DNA from: Sabellastarte sp. h YS-2021
Taxonomy: Eukaryota; Annelida; Polychaeta; Sabellida; Sabellidae
Direction: 5' to 3'
NCBI GenBank assembly: GCA_964017235.1
Contig: OZ024940.1
Coordinates: 30,002,573-30,066,572, forward strand
Length of the DNA: 64,000 nucleotides
Each line of letters starts with the position of its first letter. The first letter of the stretch is position 1. Position numbers and translations under genes: made by a program. Of this stretch, positions 1 to 11,579 are shown one piece after another. The notes under the pieces are model-generated. The model was not told the origin of the DNA, did not search any database, and worked only from the letters and a program-made list of their open reading frames with translations.

Positions 1-362
1 GTGGTTAAAATCCACCCCGGAACCCGAGCTACCCAAATTTGTCTTGCAATTTGTGCACATTTTCTCCTCTCCATAAACAAAATGGTGGTTTTCAGAAACG
101 ATGGGTTTCCTTTAAAATAGTGTTGAAAGGTAATCAAAACTTATTGTATTGTTATAAAATGAGGTGTATTATATAAAAACTTCCCAATTTGCAAATCATT
201 CCGACGTTTTGCAGTATTGTCAAGTTTTGTCGTCATAAAAAGAACGTGACCTAATGGGCGACAATGTTAACGACTATCGAGTGGACCAGAAAGTATTCGA
301 GATCTTCCCAAATTAACCCCACTCACAAATACCGACCACCCAGTCACAGCCTTACTTGAAAT
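1..362. other. Intergenic, unassigned
   Basis: AT-rich sequence with no convincing exon, RNA gene or repeat recognised. The short open frames here show no family resemblance. Confidence 0.5.
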
Positions 363-743
363 TAGGGGTGGGACGAGTACAAATAATTCGGGTTGATTGC
401 TCGCAGATAAAAACTCCACTCGACATCGAGTCCTCACAACATTTAGTATACAGGAAACGACATCCAATATGGAGGCTCCCGTAAACGAAAAAAATATAAA
501 GACAAAAGCTTTGAATCGCTTGAATTAGCTATTGTCAGCACATAATATCAATAATATTATGTTACAAATGGTGGATTATGCGATTTAATGAAAGTAAGGT
601 ATGTTATATATGTTTTATTGACTAAAAAACGTAACCGGTTCTATAGGTTGTTATATGCACACGAGTAGTCGACCCTAAGAAATGGGGTCGAGTTTTTCGT
701 GAAATCCGCCTCGCTCGGCGTCGACTGCTCGGTCGCACCCCTA
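363..743. mobile_element. hAT-type MITE (TAGGGGTG termini)
   Basis: The termini TAGGGGTGGGACGAG and GTCGCACCCCTA are imperfect inverted repeats. They are flanked by the near-identical 8-mers CTTGAAAT (355-362) and CTTGAAAA (744-751). An 8-bp duplication with TAGGG-type ends is the signature of non-autonomous hAT elements. No coding capacity is seen. Confidence 0.7.
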
Positions 744-867
744 CTTGAAAATTGAAATCATATAAATATCAAACTTTAGCTTACAAAACTTTATCATTAT
801 ATTGGTAATTGTGATTGGATAAAGATGGTATTTATATCATACACTTGTACTTCCTGTTAGTGTCAAT

Positions 868-1109
868 TTATTTATTTATTTATTTATTTGCGGTTTTACG
901 TCGCTTTCAACACTGTACAGGTCATATCATGTTGGATATATTTGTGGGCAGAGGAAACCAGTACATACAGTTGGTGTCAAGGTTCTGTACTGTAAACTGC
1001 CGACCAACGGCAAGCAACTACCAGCTTTCCCACTTGAGGCCGTGACGGGGATCGAACCCTGGCCGCAGAGGTGAGAGGCGAGTGTTACCACTCTGCCACC
1101 GTGGCCCCT
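868..1109 (-). mobile_element. tRNA-derived SINE, family A
   Basis: Read on the minus strand, a tRNA-like head (GGCCACGGTGGCAGAG, then a B-box-like GGGTTCGATCCC) leads into a conserved body and a TAAATAAATAAA tail. The target duplication TGTTAGTGTCAA occurs at 856-867 and 1110-1121. This family recurs at least eight times in the window. Confidence 0.85.
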
Positions 1110-1121
1110 TGTTAGTGTCAA

Positions 1122-2450
1122 GTTAAGGTACATACTAAATCATGAAGATAGGTGCCTTTTACCTCTCTCCATATTTTTGCTTGTGGCTTATGTAGTACAC
1201 ATTCTCAGCCAGCTGGCCGGCCACCGACCACTGGGATTCCTGCAACGTGGGGCACGAACGTGTCACCAAACTAGATGGGGTGACATTCTCATCTAGAAAC
1301 ACATATTATTCAGACTTGCACTCAGGTTTTTTTTAATTTTTACAAAATCGTGGTAAGAAAATGTTTTTAACACAGTTTACACAAATAGCATCAGATATGC
1401 CCATACAGGGTACAGTATAGGAAAATAGCATTGGAGACCATGAGAGACAGAAGAGATGAGAAAGTAGAAAGACAAGGAGTCTTTCTAAATAGATATTGTA
1501 AGTTAAGTAAATGTGTAAAGAAAGAGAAAATGTACGCAAGGACAAAGCATCAAAATCAACAATTCAACAGCAAGATGACAGCATTAATCTGTAAACTACA
1601 AGTTCTGAAGCTGTAAAATTTGTTAACTGATCTATTTATTAACTGAAGTATAGCTAGTCAATGGAGATAGCCTAATTAGGTAAAAGTACATATAATAATC
1701 AGTTGCAGCAATCCACACATCTTTGTGATAGGAGAAATATGTCTAAAATATGGCTGTAATAAACATTCTGGTATGATGTTGCACATGTAATCCTTCCAAT
1801 CAAAATAGCTACATGACAAATTCCTACACCTTACAGTTTCCGAGATATAGTCCGAACAAGGTTTTAAAAGGTCAAAGTCACTACAGCAAGGTCAAAGATC
1901 AAGTCAAGGTCACACCATGTCGTTGCAACCCTACATCCCCAACGAATAACCCTGCAAAGTATCAACTCCCCACACCTTGTATTTTCTGGGATATAACCCA
2001 GACAAAACTCTGCAGTAAAAACATGCCATAAGCGATAATCAAGTAATTAACCGAACATGAAACTGGTTGTATACAAGTGAGAAATCAAGTCCCATTTTAT
2101 CGCTTCCTTGCAGCCGTACTAATTAGTTTCAAACTAATTGCTTTCAGTTGTTATATACTTGAAAACATAAACAATTTACTTGGTGTGGTGGGGGGGGGGG
2201 GGGGGGTGTGAAAGAGGCTTAGGTTCATAATACCTTGTAAGTCGTCAGGCTTCTCGGCAGCATCAGTCGCCTGTTGTGGGCAGTTGGATGCCACGCCATC
2301 CAAACTTTCGGCAGTTTCACCCGTACAAACTTCACTGGCCATAGCTCTATGTTCCTACATGTCTCTGCGTGGTCTAGAAGATCGATAAAGAAAAAAAAAA
2401 AAAAACAATTTAAAAACTAGAAAGCACTCGTAGAGTGCAGATCTTGACCA
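1122..2450. other. Intergenic, unassigned
   Basis: No supported gene. It contains repeated CAAGGTCA-type words around 1860-1915, a poly-G run near 2190-2206 and an A-run near 2391-2405. Confidence 0.5.
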
Positions 2451-3018
2451 GGGTCTGTATTCACGAAAGGTCTTAGACTTAAATCCAGTCTTAAAGTTAA
2501 GACTTTTGCCTCAGCTAAGTTTTGTCATAAAACCGTATTCACAAAGGGTGACTTAGCTAAGTCCAAGATTATCAAATAACCACAGTGGTTTTTTTGTGTC
2601 ATGTAACCTTTCTTTTCTATTTAAACTTTTCTGTTGGTGACATATATCCTTCATTTAATACATTTTATCTAAGGAAAAGTGCTGTTTTGAAATGAAAAAC
2701 CTTGTTACCACATATAAACTTCCCAAAGACTGCTTTAGTGAGATGTTCTGTATAATTATACTTTATTTACAGCCATTTGAAATTTTGAAGTGGAGAAAAG
2801 TTTATGGCGGCCGTATTTAAGTCCTTTACAAAATTTAAGCCCACTACTAACCAGTCTTAAAGTTGAGCCCTTGGCTAAGCCTAAGACCGGTCTTAAATTC
2901 TTTGTGAATACCACTAAGCCTAAGACAAAAGTCTTAGCAGGTTTTGGGCAGAAACTTGAGACAAAAGTCTCAACTTTAAGCCTAAGCCCTGGCTAAGACC
3001 TTTCATGAATACGGGCCC
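2451..3018. mobile_element. Foldback element (GGGCCCGTATTCACGAAAGG type)
   Basis: The sequence begins GGGTCTGTATTCACGAAAGG and ends in the inverted CCTTTCATGAATACGGGCCC. Internally it repeats words of the type GTCTTAGNCTTAA and their complements, so it can fold on itself over much of its length. Related copies lie at 23,282-23,391 and 61,080-61,232. No coding capacity. Confidence 0.75.
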
Positions 3019-3769
3019 AGGAGACATTTCCAAAAATTCTGAACTTTAAGTTTGCCGAATATGACCCCAATCTTTCCCAATATGTGAGCCCTTCTCTCTC
3101 TAGCCAGAGGTTCCTGGTACCCAGTAGTGTTGGGACTCGCCTCCAAGTTTCATGGTCGATTATTCATCCATTTTTCCGACCGATGATCAACCCGCAATCG
3201 ATTATTTTACTCCATTGTTGGTCACTATTTAAGAAACACTTTCCGGGATAAAGTATAGGTCAATCCAGTAAGGATAACGGTGTTCCAATATTTAGAATCT
3301 ACCAAAAGTCCTAAATTCCTGTAAATATGGAGGTAGATATAAACAATTTCGAATTTCATGATAAATCTGTCAATTTATTAAGAAAAAATCTCTAAAATAT
3401 TTTTAAAAAAATATGTGGATATTGAGATACATTAGGAAAGGTAGGATTTAAGCTGAAAATTTGATTATTAGAAAACAACAAGAGGAGAGTGCCCGTGAAC
3501 GGGCACTGTGTCAGCTGACTGAATGTTTTTGATTTGTGATGGTGATAATGAGAGGAAAGCATAATTATCAGGGAAAGGGCTGTACAGAAATACAGTAAAT
3601 GGTAACTGAACAGCATGTTCGAAAGATATTCCGAAGGTGACAGAAGAAAAGGACAAACAAGTTGTGCCCTGCAAATGGTATTATGAAATAAAGTAACAAG
3701 GTAATTGTTTAAGTGTAAAAAGTAGGTTAAAAATATTTAAAGAAATACTATAAATGCAATTTCCTCGTT

Positions 3770-4575
3770 CGACCATGAAGAAGGGATCCAAAGGTCAAAT
3801 CTGACCATACCAAAAGATTCCCAGCCAAAGAATTTAGGATGGTTTACCATCCCAAACCTCTCGGACCAATAATAAGTGAGTCATAGGCACTTTTTAAGTT
3901 TGGCTATCCTTGTTTGACCTTGACGGAGGGGTCTAAGGTCAAATCCGACCACACAAAAAAATTCCCAGCCCATGATTTCCTGTAGCTTGTTTACCATCCC
4001 AAACCTGTAGGACCAATAATAAGCGAGTTATAAGCAATTGTAAGTTTGGCTATCCTCAATTGACCTTGAAGGAGGGGTCCCAGGTCAAATCTGACCACAC
4101 CAAAAGAATCCCAGCCCATGATTTCCTATATGTAGGTTTACCATCCCAAACCTCCAAGACCAATAATACGCGAGTTATAAGCACTTTAAGTTTGGCTATC
4201 TTCGTTTGACCTGGAAGTAGGGGTCTAAGGTGAAATCCGACCACATCAAAAGATTCCCAGCCCATGATTTTCTATAGGTTGGTTTTCCATTCCAAACCTC
4301 TAGGACCAATAATAAGCGAGTTATAAGCACTTTTAAGTTTGGCTATCCTCATTTGACCTTGAAGGAGGGATCCAAGGTGAAATCCGACCACACCTAAAAA
4401 TTCCCAGCTCATGATTTTCTATAGGTTGGTTTTCATTCCAAACCTCTAGGACCAATAATAAGCGAGTTATAAGCACTTTTATGTTTGGCTATCCTCATTT
4501 GACCTTGAAGGAGGGTTCCAAGGTAAAATCAGACCATATTAACAGATTCCCAGCCCATGATTTCCTACGGGTTGG
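3770..4575. repeat. Tandem array of ~145-bp units (left Helentron-like copy)
   Basis: About five imperfect units are marked by the recurring words GACCAATAATAAGCGAGTTA, TTTGGCTATCCTCATTTGAC and ATTCCCAGCCCATGATTT, spaced about 145 bases apart. Reverse-complement counterparts lie at about 40,070-40,870. Confidence 0.85.
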
Positions 4576-7500
4576 ATACAATGATTTACTCAACAGTGAG
4601 AACCTGAAAGAAGCTATTGCTCAGCTATGCCATGACATAGAGGTCTGCAATTTCACTATGTTATAGCTGACCAAAACGTCTGTGAATAACATATTTAACA
4701 AAATACTCTAAATGTAATAGTTTTCAAGTTACAACTGATTTACTCAAGAGTGAGAACCTCAAAGTAACTATTACTCAGCTATGCAATGAGCTACATGTCT
4801 GAATTTTTGCTCTGTTATAGCTGAGCTAAAAGTAGGTGAACAACATATTTAAGCAAAATACTGTAAATGCAATAGTTTTCAAGTTACAACTGATTTACTC
4901 AATAGTGAGAACCTGAAAATAGCTATTGCTCCGCTATGCCATGAGCTATAGGTCTGTAATTTCACTATGTTATAACTAACCCAAAAGTAGGTGAACAATA
5001 TATTTTAACAAAATACTCCAAATGCAATATTTTTCAAGTTATAGCCGATTTACTCAACAGTCAGTGCCTGAGAATAACTATTGCTCAGTTGTGCCATGAG
5101 CTACAGGTCTGTAATTTCACTATGTTATAGCTGACCCAAAAGTAGCTGAATAACATATTTGCACAAATTTCTGTAAATGCAATAGTTTTCCAATTACAAC
5201 TGATTTACTCAACAGTGAGAACTTCAAAGTAGCTATTATTCAGCTATGCAATGAGCCACAGGTCTGGAACTTCACTATGTTATAGCTGACCCCAAAATAG
5301 GTGAATAACATTGCAACAAAATACTCTAAATGCAATAGTTTCCAAGTTATAAGTGATTTACTCAACAGTGATAACCTAAAAGTAGCTATTACTCAGCTAT
5401 GCCATGAGCTACAGGTCTGAAATTTTACTATGTTATAGCTGACCCAAAAGTAGCTGAATAACATATTTATACTAAATTCTCTAAATGCAATAGTTTTCAA
5501 ATTATAAGTGATTTACTCAACATTGAGAACTTCAAAGTAGCTATTACTCAGCTATGCAATGAGTCACAGGTCTGGAACTTCACTATGTTATAGCTGACCC
5601 CAAAATAGGTGAATAACATATGAAACAAAATACTCTAAATGCAATAATTTCCAAGTTATAATCGATTTACTCAACAGTGATAACCTCAAAGTAGCTATTA
5701 CTCAGCTATGCCATGAGCTACAGGTCTGAAATTTTACTATGTTATAGCTGACCCAAAAATAGGTGAACAACATATTTAAGCAAAATACTGTACATGCAAT
5801 AGTTTTCAAGTTACAACTGATTTACTCAATAGTGATGACCTAAAAGTAGCTATTACTCAGCTATGCCATGAGCTACAGGTCTGAAATTTTACTATGTTAT
5901 AGCTGACCCAAAAGTAGCTAAATAACATATTTATACTAAATTCTCTAAATGCAATAGTTTTGCAATTACAACTGATTTACTCAATAGTGAGAACCTCAAA
6001 GTAGTTATTACTCAGCTATGCAATGAGGTACAGGTCTGAAATTTCACTATGTTATAGCTGACCCAAAAGTAGGTGAACAACATATTTAAGCAAAATACTG
6101 TAAATGCAATAGTTTTGAAGTTACAACTGATTTACTCAATAGTGATGACCTAAAAGTAGCTATTACTCAGCTATGCCATGAGCTACAGGTCTGAAATTTT
6201 ACTATGTTATAGCTGACCCAAAAGTAGCTGAATAACATATTTATACGAAATTCTCTAAATGCAATAGTTTTCCAATTACAACTGATTTACTCAATAGTGA
6301 GAACTTTAAAGTAGCTATTACTCAGCTATGCCATGACCTACAGATCTGAAATTTTACTATGTTATAGCTGACCCAAAAGTAGCTGAATAACATATTTATA
6401 CGAAATTCTCTAAATGCAATAGTTTTCCAATTACAACTGATTTACTCAATAGTGAGAACTTTAAAGTAGCTATTACTCAGCTATGCCATGACCTACAGAT
6501 CTGAAATTTCACTATGTTATAGCTGACCCAAAAGTAGCTAAATAACATATTTATACTAAATTCTCTAAATGCAATAGTTTTGCAATTACAACTGATTTAC
6601 TCAATAGTGAGAACCTCAAAGTAGTTATTACTCAGCTATGCAATGAGGTACAGGTCTGAAATTTCACTATGTTATAGCTGACCCAAAAGTAGGTGAACAA
6701 CATATTTAAGCAAAATACTGTAAATGCAATAGTTTTGAAGTTACAACTGATTTACTCAATAGTGATGACCTAAAAGTAGCTATTACTCAGCTATGCCATG
6801 AGCTACAGGTCTGAAATTTTACTATGTTATAGCTGACCCAAAAGTAGCTGAATAACATATTTATACGAAATTCTCTAAATGCAATAGTTTTCCAATTACA
6901 ACTGATTTACTCAATAGTGAGAACTTTAAAGTAGCTATTACTCAGCTATGCCATGACCTACAGATCTGAAATTTCACTATGTTATAGCTGGCCCAAAAGT
7001 AGCTGAATAACATATTTATACGAAATTCTCTAAATGCAATAGGTTTTAAGTTACAAGTGATTTACTCAATAGTGAGAACTTCAAAGTAGCTATTACTCAG
7101 CTATGCAATGAGCCACAGATCTGAAACTTCACTATGTTATAGCTGATCCCAAAATAGGTGAATAACATATTGAAGCAAAATACTCTAAATGCAATAATTT
7201 CCAAGTTATAAGCGATTTACTCAACCGTGATAACCTCAAAGTACCTATTATTCAGCTATGCCATGAGCTACAGGTCTGAAATTTTACTATGTTATAGCTG
7301 ACCCAAAAGTAGGTGAATAACATATTTAAGCAAAATACTGTACATGCAATAGTTTTCAAGTTACAACTGATTTACTCAATAGTGATGACCTAAAAGTAGC
7401 TATTACTCAGCTATGCCATGAGCTACAGGTCTGAAATTTTATTATGTTATAGCTGACCCAAAAGTAGCTGAATAACATATTTATACTAAATTCTCTAAAT

Positions 7501-8480
7501 GCAATAGTTTTGCAATTACAACTGATTTACTCAATAGTGAGAACCTCAAAGTAGTTATTACTCAGCTATGCAATGAGGTACAGGTCTGAAATTTCACTAT
7601 GTTATAGCTGACCCAAAAGTAGGTGAACAACATATTAAGCAAAATACTGTAAATGCAATAGTTTTGAAGTTACAACTGATTTACTCAATAGTGATGACCT
7701 AAAAGTAGCTATTACTCAGCTATGCCATGAGCTACAGGTCTGAAATTTTACTATGTTATAGCTGACCCAAATGTAGCTGAATAACATATTTATATGAAAT
7801 TCTCTAAATGCAATAGTTTTCCAATTACAACTGATTTACTCAATAGTGAGAACTTTAAAGTAGCTATTACTCAGCTATGCCATGACCTACAGATCTGAAA
7901 TTTCACTATGTTATAGCTGGCCCAAAAGTAGCTGAATAACATATTTATACGAAATTCTCTAAATGCAATAGGTTTTAAGTTACAAGTGATTTACTCAATA
8001 GTGAGAACTTCAAAGTAGCTATTACTCAGCTATGCAATGAGCCACAGATCTGAAACTTCACTATGTTATAGCTGATCCCAAAATAGGTGAATAACATATA
8101 TTGAAACAAAATACTGTAAATGCAATAGTTTCCAAGTTATAAGCGATTTACTCAACAGTGATAACCTAAAAGTAGCTATTACTCAGCTATGCCATCAGCT
8201 ACAGGTCTGAAATTTTACTATGTTATAGCTGACCCAAAAGTAGCTGAATAACATATTTTATACGAAATTCTCTAAATGCAATAGTTTTGAAGTTATAAGC
8301 GATTTACTCAACAGTGATAACCTAAAAGTAGCTATTACTCAGCTATGCCATGAGCTACAGGTCTAAAATTTTACTATGTTATAGCTGACCCAAAAGTAGC
8401 TGAATAACATATTTATACGAAATTCTCTAAATGCAATAGTTTTTAAGTTACAAGTGATTTTACTCATGATGGAAGTTACT
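4576..8480. repeat. Tandem array of ~154-bp units (left Helentron-like copy)
   Basis: About 26 units. Each carries GATTTACTCAANAGTGA, ATTACTCAGCTATGCNATGA, ACTATGTTATAGCTGACCCA and CTCTAAATGCAATAG, spaced about 154 bases apart. Some unit variants recur at multiples of 154, so a higher-order pattern is present between about 5.9 and 7.9 kb. No open frame survives the array. Confidence 0.9.
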
Positions 8481-9281
8481 GAAAAGCCCAAAAGTAGCTA
8501 TTACTCACTTAGCTATTGAGACAGGCACCCAACTTACTCACCATATTGTAGCTATGAAAAAAGTAGCTGAATAACATATTTTAACAAAATGCTCTAAATG
8601 CAACACTTTTCAAGCTATAAATGATTTTGTGCATGATTTCATGAATTTTAATGCATTAAAAATTATTAAAAAAATTTATTAAAAAAAAAGTAAGACAGAT
8701 CCAGGTCTCATACTCACACAAGAGAATCTACCTCTGGCCTAGTACATATATGCAAGATATGAGAGAAATCCCTGCAATAGTCACTGAGAAAATTGTGATT
8801 AAGTGTTGAAATTTTCACACTTTTGGTGGGGGTACCCCCCTTGTAATGTCTCTAGCAAACAGATGAACAGACAGATTTGCATGCCTTGAACAATTTTTCA
8901 TCCTCGATAGATAAGGTATCTTTTAAAAAAAAACAGCACGTCTCTAGGCCTTGTAGTTTTGGAGGAGAAGTTGTTCACGCGGACGCGTACGCCCACGCCG
9001 CAGAGTGACGACATAATGTCAGCTGACTGACAAGTCAGCTGACATAAAAATGACCGACCGTCTTTGTACACTATCACCGACGATTGATCGAGCACACGTC
9101 TAATCGTCCCAACACTATGAAATTTCATGAAGATTGGCTCACTACTTTTGGAGTAATATCAACCAAAAAGCCCAAAGTCATTTAAAATACATTGAAAGTG
9201 GGACCTTTGGGATTCACAACTTTTTTTTTTTTTTTTTTTTGTATCCAGAATATGATCCGGATCTTTCTGAAAATTTAATCA

Positions 9282-9422
9282 TTTCAGAATCGTGGCTTTG
9301 CAGTAGCTGCACCAGCTGAATGGAACAAGCTGCCACAAACTGTCAGATCTGAGCAAACAATAGATCGTTTCAGAAGCCAGCTAAAGACACACCTGTTTAG
9401 GCTGGCATACCCCCCACCTTAG
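9282..9422 (+). pseudogene. LINE ORF2 C-terminal remnant
   Basis: A 46-codon open stretch ends at a TAG. It contains AVAAPAEWNKLPQTVR, then FRSQLKTHLFRLAY. This matches the characteristic 'AP..WN.LP...R......F...LKTHLF' tail that ends the reverse transcriptase ORF of many CR1/L2/Rex-type non-LTR retrotransposons. Everything upstream of the tail is missing, so this is a 5'-truncated relic. A shorter related stretch (LFRLAY) is seen near 62,548. Confidence 0.6.
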
Positions 9423-9585
9423 TTATACCCTGGCGGGCGCTTTTTAGATACCGACCCATGCTTGTCCCTGGACTCTCCCTTCTTGTAATCGCTTTTAAAG
9501 AATGCAAATGGGTGAAAATATAGGATAAAAGCTTATAATTTCTTTAGCTTTGGGTTACGCTTCTACAATTTTAAACTCTCCTTCA

Positions 9586-9753
9586 ATTACCGCATTTTTC
9601 CCAAATATGGCCCGGGCGTTAATTATTTTCAAATGGCATCAGACCAGGCGTTAAATTGAACCAGGCGTTCTTTTGAAATACAAAAAACAGTGTTATAAAT
9701 TGTAAACAGTGTGGTTGGTACCAGGCGTTAATTTGAACCAGGCGTTTATTACG
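9586..9753 (-). mobile_element. Short TIR element with CAGGCGTT repeats
   Basis: The sequence begins ACCGCATTTTTCCCAAATAT and holds several CCAGGCGTTAA/TTGAACCAGGCG words. It is the reverse complement of 10,911-11,103. The intact ends read TACCGTAAATTTCC and AAAAATACGGTA in the other copy. The right end here is interrupted by a SINE at about 9754. Confidence 0.6.
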
Positions 9754-9990
9754 GGACCACGGTGGCAGAGTGGTAACACTCGCGCCTCCCACCTCTGTGG
9801 CCGGGGTTCGGTTCCCGGCACGGCCTCATGTGGGCAAGCTGGTAGTTGCTTGCCGTTGGTCGGCAGTTTACAGTACAGAACCCTAACGAACTGTATGTAC
9901 TGGTTTCCTCTGCCCTTCCAACTACCCGTCGTGATATGACCTGTACATTGTTGAAAGCGACGTAAAACCCCAAGTAAATAAAAAATATAG
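9754..9990 (+). mobile_element. tRNA-derived SINE, family A
   Basis: The tRNA-like head GGACCACGGTGGCAGAG, a B-box-like GGGTTCGGTTCCC, the conserved body ending GAAAGCGACGTAAAACCCC and an AAATAAAAAA tail are present. It is inserted at the end of the preceding short TIR element. Confidence 0.8.
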
Positions 9991-10910
9991 TCTTTCCCCC
10001 CATATTTTTTGTGTATTTACAGACTTATATAGCGATACCTTGACCAGAACTGTCATCCTTGGTGACAGCATTTTATAACCTCAATCTCGGTGGTCACCAC
10101 ATGAAATGGAAAGAAAACATGAAATATTGGAAACAATTCACAAATTAGAAGAAAATGTACATATTTATCTCATATTTTGTGCATTTGGGGACTTTTATTG
10201 CGATGTCGTTAACAAGGGAACTTCCATGTTTGTCTGGGGTGTAGTATAACGTGGAGTCACAAAGTCGGTACAGTTTTGCATTGGCGACCTCCCGATGTGG
10301 ATATTTTTCATACTCACCTATCCGTAATTTTTACCCACATCGCACTAAATTGTCTGGGTTGTTAGCCAAGTCCTGCTCTCACTAACTTCTTCACAATGTT
10401 TTCTAGCACAATACTTTCTAATTCTACCACACAACTATTGCTGTGTCCAATGTTCTGCATTAACCACTTTCCTATCTCAAGAATCTTCCATGTGTGTTTA
10501 AGCAGTCTCTCAATATGTCAATATTAACAGTGTTTACAGTTCCAGGTTTGACTGAAGTGACTCTTTAAACTCCAGTTCCTGTATATACCCCGTGCATAGG
10601 CAACTTGCTAAACTTCGAAACTGGTCTGGTACATTTACCTTGAATGTACAACGGTCTCATATATAAGTTATTCGTACCATTTTGAAGGCCCACCACTTTG
10701 AGGCAAGTTTATACTTGACTCACACCTAAATTTGGCGCAAAACAAAAATTCATAGTAAAGTCGTCAGTTGGCCGTCATCACCCACACTCGTACATTTTTG
10801 GGAGAATATATGAATGGCATATCGATATAAGATAGGGATGGGTCGTTAGGCCCAGTGTCTTGGTATCGAGAGCATTTTAAGGCCTGTACTTTACTTGTCA
10901 ACACATATAC
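9991..10910. other. Intergenic, unassigned
   Basis: No gene supported. Near 10,835 a fragment resembles one end (TAGGGATGGGTCG) of the MITE found at 27,334-27,637. Confidence 0.4.
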
Positions 10911-11103
10911 CGTAAATTTCCAAAATAACGCCCAGGTTCAAATAAACGCCTGGTTCAAATTAACGCCTGGTACCAACCACACTGTTTACAATTTATAACA
11001 CTGTTTTTTGTATTTCAAAAGAACGCCTGGTTCAATTTAACGCCTGGTCTGATGCCATTTGAAAATAATTAACGCCCAGGCCATATTTCGAAAAAATACG
11101 GTA
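10911..11103 (+). mobile_element. Short TIR element with CAGGCGTT repeats, second copy
   Basis: The ends TACCGTAAATTTCCAAAATA and CGAAAAAATACGGTA are inverted repeats. The interior is the reverse complement of 9586-9753. The two copies form an inverted pair about 1.2 kb apart. Confidence 0.65.
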
Positions 11104-11116
11104 ATGTAATGTATAT

Positions 11117-11427
11117 TTTTTATACTCAGCTCAATATCTCCATATACTACAGGACTCAAAGCGTTATTAAACCCATCTGACTGCACAGGTACAGCCCCAA
11201 CTCACAAGTAACTGACATTCCCCTAACTGGAAGATAGAGGCTCAAGGATGACCATTTATCAACGTCCTTGAGGTTCTTTAGCCTGCCACTGGGGATAGGA
11301 CACAATGACAGGGGACCGCCATTTTAAGTGGTCCTCCGAGCCACTATGTATCTACCTGTACCTGGGTTTGAACCCACGTCCTCTGAGTTCCTAGACAAGT
11401 GTGCTACCCGCTAGGCCACAGTGGCAG
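11117..11427 (-). mobile_element. tRNA-derived SINE, family B
   Basis: On the minus strand the tRNA-like head CACTGTGGCCTAGCGGGTA and a B-box-like GGGTTCAAACCC lead into a conserved body and a region containing GGAGATATTG. It matches the complete copy at 63,394-63,717. Confidence 0.8.
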
Positions 11428-11579
11428 ATAAATGGATATATATAGCTATATCCATCCCCTAATTAGGAAATGTATTGGTTCACTTTCTTGATTGTTTAAG
11501 TCAAAAGAATAATTTTTCTTCTCTTGTTTACATTGAAATCAATTTAAGTAAGTTTTAACCCCTTTTTATGTAGGGAAAA

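Larger units (their letters stand above)
3477..9050 (-). mobile_element. Helentron-like (HINE-type) non-autonomous element, left copy
   Basis: The element has no long terminal inverted repeats and no evident target duplication. One end carries the 20-nt hairpin AGTGCCCGTGAACGGGCACT at 3488-3507. The other carries a palindromic pair of GTCAGCTGAC words near 9017-9044. The interior is almost wholly tandem repeat: about five 145-bp units, then about 26 units of 154 bp. The same ends and order occur in inverted orientation at 36,680-41,159, which fixes the borders. A subterminal hairpin, a T/T insertion site and central tandem repeats are known traits of non-autonomous Helentrons (HINE/pearl-type). 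The class assignment is inferred from structure, because no Rep/helicase is present. Confidence 0.65.
3125..9117 (-). mobile_element. hAT-type MITE (MITE-2) split by a Helentron-like insertion
   Basis: 3125-3476 matches, in reverse, the right half of the MITE seen intact at 31,189-31,589 and 34,576-34,985. 9051-9117 matches its left end. The ends TAGTGTTGGGA and TCCCAACACTA are inverted repeats. The intervening 5.6 kb is a separate insertion. No matching 8-bp duplication is seen outside these ends, so a later rearrangement of one flank is possible. Confidence 0.7.

Noticed and set aside
4576..8480. Possible CRISPR-like array
   Set aside because: Units of 154 bp are repeated throughout with no unique spacers, in a eukaryotic context. 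It is a satellite array inside a mobile element.
9754..9830. Functional tRNA genes at the heads of the SINEs
   Set aside because: A and B box-like words are present, but the acceptor stem is not closed and the sequence runs straight into the SINE body. These are tRNA-derived, not tRNA genes.
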